Source: Marchantia polymorpha subsp. ruderalis
Lineage: Eukaryota > Streptophyta > Marchantiopsida > Marchantiales > Marchantiaceae
Direction: 5' to 3'
Assembly: GCA_037833965.1 (NCBI GenBank)
Contig: AP031352.1
Span: forward strand, 25,214,501-25,278,500
DNA: 64,000 nt
Below, in pieces: positions 26,201 through 38,699 of this stretch (within the stretch, counting starts at the first letter, position 1; the number at the start of each line of letters is the position of its first letter). Below the pieces are notes generated by a model. That model had not been told where the DNA came from. It was given only the letters and a program-made list of their open reading frames with translations, and did not search any database. Both the position numbers and the translations under genes were made by a program.

Positions 26201-28076
26201 GGGGTGCTTTAGTGAATGCTGAAGCTGATGAAGCTTAGGGCCCCCGGACGTGAAACACATGTTGCAACTTGTACCGTCCCTGTACTGCCATGGTGGGTAG
26301 GGCTGCCTGCCTGCGAAAGCCCCCACACTCGGTCTACTTCCAGAGTGCTGTCCAAGGTCTTTCGACGTCTGTTCATGACTAAGCATCGGCAGGGCGCCCC
26401 TCAGAACTCTGCAGTCCTGTAGAATGGTGCCCCTCGGCCTCATGCTTTATTCCTCTGGCTGCTGCCTGCAGCAATGCAAGCAACGCACGTCCCGAATCCG
26501 AACCACAAAAATTGCCGTACGTACGTGCTCTCTCTAGGGCCTAGGCGACATGATCATACAGAATGGTGCATTCCATTCCATTGTTGTGATTCAGAGTTTC
26601 ACAGCATTCCACGAGAGTGATGAGACTCGCTCGAGATGATGTCGTCCGATCCAAGTGACATTCAATGATGTGGGGACGCCATCCGTGTCTCATGTACGTC
26701 CCCCAGTGGAAGGATCAATCCGCCGTCGGTTATCCACGTCATCTGTCCGTCATCACGGCTTTGCAGTGCGTACTACGTGGCCATAATACAACGTTCGTCA
26801 AGCTGGGCCTAGCACCATGTTCCCCGTTTGTTTTGTTCGTTGTACGACTTGTCTCGTGGGTATTCCTTCTTTTCTGTTCTGTCATTTGTACCATGCGGCT
26901 CCATATCCTCGATGGGTATTGTTCACAATCGCAACATTTGATGTTCAACTTTTTAAGGAGAAAAATTATTTGATTTTCCTCAAGCGAACCAGAAAAGGAA
27001 CCAAGACCTCTCCTCTCACGGATCACTGGTCAGCTTGGAACCGTCATCAATCAACGAGGTAGTGCCCAAACGAGACCAACAAGGAGGAATAGAGGATTGA
27101 TTCGTTTCTAGTGAAATCGATTTATAACAATTGATTAAATTTTGAGCGTTTTCTCCAAATCGTTCTTTTTTTTCAATTTTATTTTATAAATAGTTCTTTT
27201 TGTTCAAAGAATCCCTCTTCTTCAGATCAAATCGTGTTAAGACGTGGAAATACGTTAGTCAATCCAAAAAATTGAGTCAATATTTTATTTATTAAAAACT
27301 TTTAAAAGTTGTATCTTTCAGAAGTGATATCTTGCTCTTGAGTAGATTTTAAGCAGATTTGTCTTAACCGCTTGTCGTTTTTAATTTGGAGTAGAAAACG
27401 ACATTTACTTTATTTAATCCTCTACCCTAATATGATGGAATGGGTCCAATAATGAAATTATATGCGGTTCTATTTCAAATTAGTGTATACCACTGTAGTG
27501 TTTACTAAATGTGGGGCGAAAAAAAGCCAAAATTTACAACTACAAATGTTGTACCAGAGGGTAATTCTTGACTGTGTGTACTTCTACATCAATCACATTT
27601 TACAATATTTACTTACTTGCATGTAGTAAATCTCTTTCAACATCTAAGAAAAAGATAAATGAAATATAAATAAAAGAAAGATGAAAAAAAATCTCGAAAA
27701 AACAAAGCCACGGTCAAAGGGACCCATGAGCCAGATGAGAAGGCATGTAGCCGAATGAGAAGGACATGTTACAATATAAAAAACGTAGTATGTGGTAGAT
27801 ATCAATCTCACCTATTCCCTCAAATAACTCTTGCGTCTAGTCCTCATGGTAATAAGCTATATAGAGTAACCATAGCTTTTCCTAACCATGATCGAAGCTA
27901 ATTCATTTGCCAAAAAGCACAATACTTACAAACTAGATGAGTACATAAAGGTGGATTGGAGTGTGAAAGATAGTTCTATTTTTACTTGTGCATCGACTAA
28001 AGGTGTGATTGGAGGCTTTCTTGTACTGCAAGCCAAAATTCTGTATAAATGAGGATCACTACTACAGTCAGTGTCT

Positions 28077-28113
28077 AAACTTCTTTGGACACTTATGGGG
28101 TCCAAAGAAGTTT
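28077..28113. repeat. Inverted repeat, 14-bp arms
   Basis: Bases 28077-28090 (aaacttctttggac) are the exact reverse complement of 28100-28113, with a 9-base spacer. Possibly a transposon-end remnant. Nothing else supports an element here. Confidence 0.8.
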
Positions 28114-30598
28114 GGGTTAATTGGGTGTCAAATCGAGTTGAGCCGTCGTCGAGCCCAATTTGTTGGAATGTGAAGTCATGAACGTCTCGTATATTAATAA
28201 ACACGGTGATGAAGAAAGAAAAACTTTGCAAGAGACGATAATAGTGCGTTCACATCTTTTTGAGCATATGCATCGTCCTGTTGCAGCTCAATATGGCAGA
28301 ATTGTGCTTCAAGGAACCTTTCTGCTAGCAAGGCTCAAGTAAAAGATATTGGCTGATGACTCAAAAATTTGGAAAAGTCCTCAAGCTTTGCCGCCATCTC
28401 CAAATTAATTGAACTTTTGGACATCTTCAATGTGTATGGATGGAGGACTCGACTTTGCATTGAGAATGATGTTAGGGTATATAGAGTTGTTGATAGAGGT
28501 GGTCATGTAGATCACAATTAACACCGAGACTCAACATTTAACATTCCTTATAAGCCAGGAGGCAGAAGGTAGAGAACCAACAACGAGGTATGAAAATGTA
28601 CCTTGGAATCGAGCATAGACTTCCACCCGAGCCTTGGTGTAAGACCAGAAAGGGGGCCGAGTGATATGGTAAAAAGGATGGCGAGACCCCATGCAGGTAG
28701 CTTCAACGATCAACACACATTCAGAGTCTTGCTCTGCAAATTAAGGCACTCGTGATGTGGTCAAAGTTGTAATCTCGAATTTCGTAAATGAGTGTTCCAT
28801 CCAGAAATCCAACCATGTGCTAAGTAAGATGTTCTTGAAAGAGAGAGATTGGAATATCTCCCTATCACGAAAGAATGACTTGGTTCGATTGGCTCTCAGA
28901 TATTAAATGGACAAGGATAATGACAAAAGCTCTTCGAGCAAGAGTGAGTTTGCGGTACGAAAGGGAGCAATGATGAAATATCTACACGCTCTCGGAGAAA
29001 GGGAAGTGGGAATTGAGGTTTTAGCTCGACAATGAGCATCTGTGGGCGGATGAGCGAATGAAAGGAGGCGCTTATCGGGAGCGGATGGAGGAGGATGCTG
29101 GCACCGAACCCCAGAAGGCTGTGAGTATCGGAATCATTGGACGGATTCAAGGCTCGACGACGCGCATCGCAGAACGCAGCGCCACTGAGAAAGGCTGGTT
29201 CGACGGGAGCTGCGAGATCCCCATCTGGTTGCAAGATTCACGGTGGACTCACACAGACGGCACAAGGAGTCGGTTTCGATGCATGGTGGAAGGCGATGCG
29301 CTGCACTGTGCGCTCCCCTCGCTCGCCCAATGAAGCCGAGAGACGTCACGGCACATGGTGGCACCTCTCGACTCCCAATCTCCGAGAGGGAGAGGGAGGG
29401 AGAGGGAGAGCTTCGTCATCCTTGACACCCACTGCGTCGAATGGCCTAGCCAATTTCATTCTTGCTGAGAGAAACTACGAATTTTTTAAGAAGTATTGGA
29501 CCTGCTTGCTCGTCGAGCTTCTCGGGCAGCCAAATTCTTGCCTCCTCAATGTTTGGAGCCTATCCCTTCGACGCCTGCGGACCTTTGATTTATTATTTCT
29601 ATTCAATTCACGTATCAAAACTCCAATGTCCTACAGGCGAAGGATGCGAATTTCGAGTACGGGAGTTTCTTTGACGAACCATGTTCGTGTAGTAGTCGCA
29701 GGGCGAGCTGCAGCGACATGTGGCCTTCTTCGACATTCGGGACAGAGGGACCGCGATTGGAGATCATGTAGAGCGATCGGGCGATCGTCATCACTAAGGA
29801 AGCATGCTGATGCTGATGATGATGAAGAAGAAGATAACATAACATGCAACCCGATCCAAGTTCCTAACAATAGCTTTGGTGACTCTCGTAAGTCACCGCC
29901 TGTCATCATCCGTGGAGTTAATGTGCTATGTTGCGTAAGTTGCATCGTCGCGCATAATTAGACGCACAAGGTCCGAAATCATCACTTTTGTGCGGGGAGG
30001 AGTCGGGAGTGTGCTTTGGACGCTGGGATGAGGTCATAAAGTGGAACCTAGATTCTAAATAATAAAAGACCAGCGTCCGAGCGTGATTTCAGACGGAATA
30101 TGTGGACCTTGCGAGCATCTTTTCAAGACCGGGTCGCGAGGCCATGAGGCTACCATGAGGCTATTGTACAGACGTAGGCTTTTCCCGCCTCGAGACGGAC
30201 AAAAATCCCCGCCACCGATTCCAAACATTCATCGATCCGAGCTCGACCCCTTGTACATGCCGGATCCGGATTCAGAAAGACGAGCCACGGACGACCACGA
30301 GAACGTTCTTCCAGAATTACAATTCTCTGCTGAATTAGGGTATCCACCTTCGGCCCCTTCCCTGACTCGGTGGTGTTCGAAGCATTCCTCGGCTCCTCGA
30401 GGCCAATCCTTTCGCAATCTGCTACTGAGACTGCGATGGCGAATGCCGGTTCGGCTAATAGAAAGGCAGAAGGCAAGCAAGCAGGTGAATGTGAGATTGA
30501 CAAACCTTGCCTGCAATGATAGCGTACGAGCTAATCAAGAGATGGACAATCAAGAAAGTCTTCTTACCGGGATTTTCCCGGAGGACGAAAGCTTGTCA

Positions 30599-33500
30599 CT
30601 AGGGTTTAGGGCCGCCGATCGGGCTGGCGATCCGAGCTGGGGAGAGCGGGGTCATGAGGCGCTGCAAGTCGCCTTTGTACTGCGTCTTCACCTCAAACCA
30701 TCGGAAAAACGACTCCAGCAGCTTCTGCTTGCAGTCTCTGACCTGAGAACCGTGACGTGGTTAGAAGATGCTTCGAGCTCCGGGGTTTAGGGCCAGGCCA
30801 GATCTACTGCGTGCGTGCGTGCATGTGGTGAAGATTACGCGGCTCAGTTGAGCCCAAGGGGGAAGCACATCATCCAGATTACGACAGGGAGAAGGGAGGG
30901 CGGGACTGTGTGTGGCCCCAGAGATTCTGTTTGACTTTGGGACAACATCGACCGAGTGAGTGGCATTGTGGCCGGAACGTGGTACATCGCTACTACGTTA
31001 AAGTAGGCTTGTCGAGCTCTCAGGGCTCCTCCCGGGGCACGACTCGAAATAGATTTGCCCAAAATGGATCATCCTGTTTTAGAATATGACAGATTTGAGC
31101 TCGACATTGTCGCACCTCCTGCTGCAACAATTCGAGGTCGGTCTTCACTTCCTTGAACTCCTGCGCACCTCTTTGATACGCCGACCTCGCCTCCCTGAAC
31201 CTGCAGCCATCCCATCCCATCGTCCCGTCCTCGAAAAGCATCAGTGATCATTTGTTGGTTGCAAGCCTCGACTGATACGAGGGACGACGCTACAAGACGC
31301 TTTTCGAACTCTCCCTTGATCAGAATAGTGCTCGATTTATCGTCGAGGGATTCAGGCCTTTTGCCTTTTTCCAAGCTTCCTCCAGTCACATACGATGAAT
31401 TCTTGATCGAAGCACAAAGATGCGTGCTTCAAATTGTGGAATAGACGCAAGCTCACCGCGGGAGTGTACATGTTCTGGTATCAATCACCTACTCCCTCCA
31501 CATAGAGGAGACAGAAAATCCCTGAGTCCAGCACACAGCAGTCTTCTAACATCGAAGAAAGTGTGTGAAGCGAGCGGGAAAAAAATCGATCGGGGAAGAA
31601 GTTTAGAACTACAGAGCTGACTCTTGGTGCAGCACTAACAAGTAACGAACAAAGTCTCGGTGTTCTGAATGTTCGTGCACAGTCGAGGCCAAGTTATGTT
31701 CCAATCCTGAAGCAGGCGCCATGTATGGACAAGCATAACCTTTTTTCAACTTTCGCTCTCGGAAATTTTAAGCTGGCAGCGATGTTGGGACATCATACGT
31801 GTGTAGATCATCAAAGGTGAGTACAGAGTCACCGGCGAGGCACAATTCTGTTGTGTACCGCATGTCGCTCATAATAAGAATATGAGCTTTCATGGACAAG
31901 AAGTACGGAGTTTGTTCGGTACGTCGAAAGTCGTTTCGAGGTCAGACGTCACATGCTCTCCAAAATTCGAGCGGATGCTGGAAAAAGTGTGCGGTATGTG
32001 CGATCTACAGCCAGCGAATTGGAAAGACGCAACGAGAGCAAAAGGCTTCGCCATGGCTACAAGAGACGCGCGGTTGGTCAGATGGCTGATTACTGCAGCG
32101 GAGGAATGTGCTGGGCGTGAACAAACCACGCTCCGAACAACAATCGGCCCACCAGTCAGTCAATCGTTCACCTCAGACTGGGAGGCCTCATGAAGGCTCA
32201 TCTTGCAGTCCATTGGCCAGCAGACGTCGCTGCAGGGCGGACCCTCGTTGACGTTACAAAAGACACCCCCTTCACCTTTTCACAGATGAAAGCCTTTTGG
32301 TCAACTACTGCAGACGCGGTGCAGGGACCTCGAGCGGCTGGCTATGTGGGCTTGTGCATAGCACGGTTGGCTTGTGAGCCCCAACTTTTCCTTCGGATTT
32401 GCTCCTCTGCTCTTTCCATTCCGTACGCACTAGCTCACGTAGCCTCTTTCTGGTTTCCACATTTCTTTAGACTGGCCTACTCTCTCTCTCTGTCCTTCGT
32501 TGGGTGTGGCGGACGGTGGGACCGCACTCTACTACACTCACTCCCTCCATCCCATCCTGCAATTCGCTCCAAATGTAGTCACCCTCGATCCCCTGGATTA
32601 AACCAACCACACCGGTGCGCAAGGATATGTCGGCTCGTTTGATAGGGCTGAGATGAGCTGAATTCTTGGCGTTCGCTCTTCTTCCCTTGATTGGAAGTTT
32701 GCGTATGTATCTCCTTGTGTCGATCTTTTGAGACCGAATTTGGCATAGGGCCGAATGCAGGTCCTTGATTTCGATTCGATTCCAGAAGTGTCCAAGAGAG
32801 GGTGGGAGAGTTGAGGTCTCAGACGCATGCTGACCTTTGCATGAGGTGGTACTTCTGCTCGTCGAACCCTTGGTTGTTAAACTCCACGCGAGCCGATTGT
32901 TTCGATTGTTCGTCCAACACTTTCTGCAGTAGATGTTCGTTTGCTAGATGTCACTCTCTCGTTGCAAGAAGCTGTCACTGTTAGTTGAAGAACGGTGCTG
33001 GTGGTGGATGCTACGTTTTCAAGCCCATCGATTCTGATCTCTTGTTTCCCTTTTGGATATTGCGATATTACTCGCTCCCCACTTCCCCGGAAACAGATCG
33101 GTTTGATGGATGACGGTAATGACTGGACGGACAGTTGGTTGACTCAGCCGTCCCACTTCCAAATAGTGCATTTATTCCAACAACATAAACTGGAGAAAAT
33201 CGTGAGGACATATTGTAAGAAGAAGAAGACGAAGAAGAACATAACGATGATGATGATGCAACACGTACCTTGATGTTAGCAATTTCAAGCTTTGCGTCAT
33301 TGACCGTCGTGCACAACTCGCGTGCAGTTTGCTTCCTCAGTCTGCAAAATTAATGCTGCCCATTAAAGACACAACTTCACCAAAAGAGATCTGTGACGTT
33401 CTAAGTAATGGAATGGACCTCGATGTCCTCATAGACTTCTGGAGCAAAATGTCAAGCTCTCACAACCGTAGCGACAGGCGCATCCTGAGCAGAAGGGGTA

Positions 33501-36500
33501 AATCGTCTGACTCGAGCTGGAAGTTCGTATGGACTGCAGTATTTGTGTCAGCCAATTTGACGAGGTAGGTTGTTTCAGATCTGGCCCATGAAAGAGGCAA
33601 AACATCGACAGTCTTGTCAAGTTGTCATGTAAATCTCTCGAAGGTCATGAGAACATCACACCTGAGCTCAGCTGTCTTGGTTCTCAGTTCGTGATCCTGA
33701 GTCCGACCCTCATCCGTGGTGTGCTTGAACTCCGAAAATGCCTGACGAATCCACGCGAATCACATTCTCTCAGTCTTGGCCACTTTTGCCGATCTCGATA
33801 GCCAGAGGCACGGCATGGCACGACAGGGCGGGAGGGATGCATGTCTATGAAGTGCTTAAACAAATCCTCTGTTGGGTACTATTAAAGACGCAGGAAGTCT
33901 CAGAGATGGTCTATGTGGGTCATATATCGACCATCAGGAGGCTGCTGCTGTCACATCGCTGATCTTGGGTTCAGACCAAATAATAAATCTGACTGCAAGG
34001 GTGGCGAAATTGCCTCCCGGAGGCCTTCAAATACTGTACCTCATTCCTGGTATCTTCATCCAACTCCCACAAGTTCGGAGGCGGAGCAACTGCAGGTGGC
34101 GCCTTATTATAATCCAACAATGTGTCTTCTCCATATTTGAGTCCGGGACTGCGAATAGCTCGAAGCATCGCGTGCGGACTGGTCGGTAAGTCCGGTCTCG
34201 CATTGTCAGGCGCCACAGGTCCCACATGGAATCCCTGCAATGGCTTTGCTTTCAGGACGCTTCTGTCATGCCGAACCAAGTAGAGAATCATAGTGGAGGA
34301 CTCATTGGAGAGCATTGTGGAATTCGATGGGGCACACCATGAAATTCGATTGCATTGTTACGTACATTCTGTGGTGTATGCTTTTTGGGTGGGGTCAGAA
34401 GCATGCCTCCTTGTCAAGCTCTCCGACACATTCTTCATCATCTGCTTCTTCAGATCCAGGGTTAATGTCCACGTCATGCTGCGAGTGGTTTAAGAATGTA
34501 TCCGGACCACCTCCATAATCCCTCAAAAGCTTCTCCAACTGAAGGGAAGGAAGAAAGAAAGGTGCATATCAACACCGGATTGAAAGACATTATAGCGCGA
34601 GCAGACTCCCAACGCAGAGATATGTGATGATGGATGACAGACATGTGATGATGGACTTGTCTCACCTCCCCGCGAAGAGAAACTTGCGCCTCCTTGAAAA
34701 GGCAGAACAACTCTTTCACCTGCGAGTCACAACATTTGCTTAGAAAAACAACCGACAATCGTCCAAACTGAGTCGATCGGACTGCTTTTGTTGGATCGCT
34801 CTTTCAGGGTAAGTTATTCTTTGTGTACCAACATCACATTCGTACACCAGCTGGCCGAAGGTTGCAAGACTACAGTAGAATGCCCGTGACAGCAATAAGT
34901 CGATTTATCAAGACTTTGCTGACCACCACTTCTTAGATGAGCCGTTAAAGCTTTTCCTCACCTGCTTGAAATTTTCAATGGGTATACTGTCAATCCCTGC
35001 TTCCTCAGCCAGAAATGCCTGTATCCTTTCTCTAAGAGCCGATCTAGTTTCTTCCCTGCAGTAAGAAAATCGAAATTTATGACGCTGACTGTAATGGATT
35101 CTCGAGGCACAGCTCAATAATAAGTTCGGGCTTTGCCACAAAATGAGAACTTTCATCAGTCAGCGTTGTCATTCCTGTGTGAGATGTTGTCGATGACCCT
35201 TCTCGGTAGTACTTGCTAACTTACGTCAACTCGTCGTAAGATATGCTCGGCCGTCCGGTGAGGGCATCTCTTAGGGCCAGTTCTTGCTTCAACTCGGAAA
35301 TTTCTCTCACATATCTCCTGCAGACGATTACCAACATGATCACGCGTGAATCTTTGGCCTCATTTTGGTCTCGGATGGCGTATATTGTTGACATTAAGCG
35401 ACAAGAGTGGCTGCACTGCTCAGAGATTAGCAAGCCTTGGAGAGCAAGTTACTCTCACTACAACGTTCAGAGCATAAGATCTTTTAATTTGTAGTCCTGA
35501 TGCTTCAGCTGATGGATGCTGAGCGCAAGAAGAGATGTACATGGATGGTGAAGAATGCAAGCTTTTAAGTGCGAAGTCAGAAATCGACACTGGCAATTGC
35601 TCAAGGAGAGCTCTTTAGGTCGAATTCATTGAACCAGCAACTGGACAACTGGCTGCTCTGTGATGATGCAATTGCCCCCAAATATGTTCACATTTCTCCA
35701 TTTTCGTTTTGTAAGAGAGTGACACAGGCTTTTACCTCTGAGTGTTCGCAGCGTCGGCTTTTTTATTAATAACAGCGCTTGTCTTTAGATATTTGACGCG
35801 CTGGGCAAATCGTAATGCGCTTATCTGAGTACAAAAGCAAACTTCGTATAGAAGGAATCGAACAAAGCCACGAGTCCCCAGATACGTATATAAATAAGCT
35901 CGATGTCGGTTCGGACACGGTTTGATACCTGGTATACTGGAGATTCATTAACTATCCTGTGTTTTGGACGATTCTTTCAGGGCTTACAAGGGAGCACTAT
36001 ATCATTGTTAAATCTCGAATCATGAAAGTCCACCATCAGCCGCCAAAGGAAGGATGGACATACCGTTTCATCAAGAAAGAAGTCTTCGGCCCAAGCACAC
36101 ACAATGAGCACGGTTTTGCAGTTGCCACCGAGAGCATCCTTCAGCAGAGTCGTCAGACGACTTTGTCTGAAGGGCACATGTCCTAGTCCTTGCCTTAGCG
36201 CAAATACCGCCTGCCAGACTACGAGCCAGGCTATAAGTAACAATGCTCTCGAACTAGACTGAGCACGGGTGTTTGGAACTTCGTTCAATTCCTGAACTTT
36301 CAAAAGGAGGGACTACCACCACTCCTGAGTTGGGGGTGTCGACGAGAGGATATGGGGGACCTGCCACTTAATCATCCTCTTGTCTTTTCCATTTGTCAAG
36401 ACTTGTACAATCATCCCGACCCAGAAATTCATTTGCTCCTCTCCCTAGTCATGATGAATGACCATAACGAGCGCCAGATTGTACAAATATTCGCCAGAAA

Positions 36501-38699
36501 TATGTACAATTGTTTGTTATAACAATTGTACTTTTCACAGAGCAAATTATTTGTGAAAGCCTTACATCCATGGCCTCGTATCAGGTGTCTTGTGAGATGA
36601 AAAAGAAGGCATGACTACCTGCTCTAAGAAAGAAAGTGACTTGTTGATTAACATCGCTTCTTTCTTCGTCGTCCCTCCAACTTCGGTACGTTTGAGTCGT
36701 TCGGATCCAGCTAAATCCACAAGATTTAGCTTTGAACTGGTCACTTCTTGCAGTGTTCTGAGTCCCGAGTGTCGTTCTACGAACATGGTGAAGACACAGT
36801 GTGATCTGCTGGACATCTACACTCGAAAACACAGCAGTCGGTCAGGAAGAAGAACTACCCTTTCCCTGGCAGAGCGTGTACGAGAAATGCTCACCACAAT
36901 GAGAATTCACACTTATGTTGCAGTAGTGCATGCTTCCGTGTTGTGAGGACGAGGCCAAGGCATTCCAATCAAGTTCATTACTGGCTTCATAATTTTTTCA
37001 GTAGTTTGATCATCCGTTGATACTGTCACTTTCTTCACCTATTGAATATGAAGAGGCTGACAGGTGGAAACCAAGAGAAGGATGTTCAGTGATGTTCTTC
37101 CCGACACTTCTGCCACCTTCGTTAGGTTCCATTAGGCAGTGACAGAGATAGACAATCGTATGACCATGAGACCTGATTTAAGGCGTGAGGAGCAACAGAT
37201 CTGTGTCTTTCTCCTTCAAAGAAATACTTCATAGCTTCCTCTTCAGTGTTGACATGCATTTTGTTGAGTCCCTTTATTTCAATCAGTCCATTGTCTTCCA
37301 TAGCCACTAAATTCACAGCTGAAGCCAATCTCCTCTGAGGCAAGAGATCGTAGATACCCTGCAACGTACCATTTCCAGAGATATATATTCTTCCAGGTTC
37401 AGACATATGCTGGCCATCGTTTGCTTCAAAACCTCGAGGGTTGTATCAAAATACGTCCCCTATTCTTCTGGTGCATATCGAACGTGCATGGAGAACAACA
37501 CTACGCCCTTTACATATGTTGACACAGTTTCTCTCTAGTCAAGGACATTCTGCTGACAAGGGTGAAGCTGAAGGTGAGATTTCTGAGATCATGCCAGGAA
37601 ATGATTGTAACGAAATGAGATGGTTTTATATACCTGACCTTAATGTCTTGCGAAGATGCCCGAAAACATAGATCGATTGATGCCACCAGTTACCGGTCAG
37701 AATATCTATCTATCTATCTATCTATCAGCAGATGCCATCTTGAACTTACCTCATTGTAAACCTCAAGGTATGACACGTGAACTGTAATTCCGGCTTCCGG
37801 CTTGGCAACTTTCTCAGCAAAAATACGCTCCACAGCTCGCGGAACAATTCCTCGATGCGCGTAGGCCTGAAAGTGCACCATAATTACAGAAGAGGTAAAT
37901 GATGTGTACCACCATCGGCACTCGAATGTGACTTTCTTTCGCATCCTTCGGTTTCAACGTGGACTGGACCAGGCTTACCTTTGTGTCGCCAGTCATTGTG
38001 AAGGTTTTGCCTGATCCGGTCTGGCCGTAGGTCAGAATGGTTCCATTGTAGCCGCCCAGCACATCCTCTACCACCTGCCTGGCGCACTGCTCAAATACAG
38101 CCTCCTGACAAGAGCTCTGCATAGAGATCAGACAGAGAGACACCTCAGGAACTGAGACTTGAGTTACCTTTAGTTACTTGAGACGGTCTACATGGCGATA
38201 TCAGACGACCAAGCATAGGTTGCAATGAAAGCAAAATGAGTCGATCAGTTTGTGGACACGGATCTTACTACTTGTCCAAGAACCGACCACACCAAACAAA
38301 ACAAGGAGTTCAATTTCAAGACGGTCGGCTGTCAAATGTGAGTCCAGTATTTACGAATTAAACAACTTGCGATGGGACAAAATTATATGCCCCGTTTAAT
38401 GGGGTCTTGTGATTGAACAAAACAGCTTGGAGTGTACAAGATCATGCAATCGGCAAACCTTCTACTGGAATCGATCGTTCCGATCGACTGAGAAAAAGAA
38501 GGCAGGCCAGAGCTGTTACTTGGATGATGCTGTCGAAAGGAAACACCATTTGATCATTGTAAGGCTTGGGAGGACCACCGCCGTGTTGCTTTAGAACATC
38601 GATGCGGATCGTATGAGCTGCATGATCGACGTGAATTGCCGTCGATGGCCTGCACGACGGCCTCAGTCTCAAGTGAACCTTAACTCTGCAGTGGCCCAT
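30599..38699 (-). CDS. Kinesin-9 (KIF9/KLP1-type axonemal motor)
   Basis: Exons: 38520-38699, 37979-38116, 37750-37866, 37173-37358, 36619-36816, 36064-36210, 35736-35824, 35225-35317, 34962-35055, 34666-34719, 34428 or 34473-34538, 34040-34234, 33662-33741, 33269-33341, 32835-32923, 31116-31200, 30599-30742. The product is about 675-690 aa. The N-terminal motor carries P-loop GQTGSGKT (91-98), switch I MSSRSH (208-213) and switch II DLAGSE (241-246). The neck/coil reads [15 protein letters not shown], very like KIF9, and the C-terminal AFSEFK and coiled segments ([33 protein letters not shown]) also follow KIF9 in order. Family members are microtubule motors of the central pair in cilia and flagella. 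In land plants they occur where sperm swim. All junctions agree in phase except the 3' end of exon 11, where only weak donors precede an in-frame stop. The tail is shorter than in animals (about 790 aa). Confidence 0.9.
31201..32834 (-). other. Longest kinesin intron (1.6 kb)
   Basis: This intron separates the exon ending YHLMQ from the exon starting [11 protein letters not shown]. Its composition is balanced, and plus-strand open frames occur in it (31882-32193, 32190-32642), but none shows a domain. I see no nested gene or mobile element. Confidence 0.6.
36505..36532. repeat. Inverted repeat in kinesin intron, 11-bp arms
   Basis: The left arm gtacaattgtt (36505-36515) pairs exactly with 36522-36532 around a 6-base loop, in the intron between kinesin exons 5 and 6. 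It is probably incidental. Confidence 0.75.
37703..37726. repeat. TATC microsatellite in kinesin intron
   Basis: Six tandem tatc units lie in the intron just upstream (plus orientation) of kinesin exon 3. A simple repeat, likely polymorphic. Confidence 0.9.

Larger units (their letters stand above)
20421..30598. other. Intergenic DNA, no secure gene
   Basis: Mixed composition. Stretches at 20.4-21.0, 23.9-25.0 and 27.1-28.0 kb are AT-rich and stop-filled. Stretches at 21.8-23.3, 25.3-27.0 and 28.9-30.5 kb are balanced and carry open frames on both strands without recognisable domains (25347-25712 +, 25991-26443 -, 26665-26973 +, 29137-29961 +). The plus frame 30083-30790 is partly antisense to the last kinesin exon. 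A purine run of GAGAGGG repeats lies at about 29382-29412. The last few hundred bases before 30599 are probably the kinesin 3' untranslated region. Confidence 0.45.

Noticed and set aside
29137-29961. 274-codon plus-strand open frame
   Set aside because: Mixed composition without a motif; other frames on both strands are also open, and no splice partners were found.
30083-30790. 235-codon plus-strand open frame
   Set aside because: Its end is antisense to the last kinesin exon, which is supported by family conservation.
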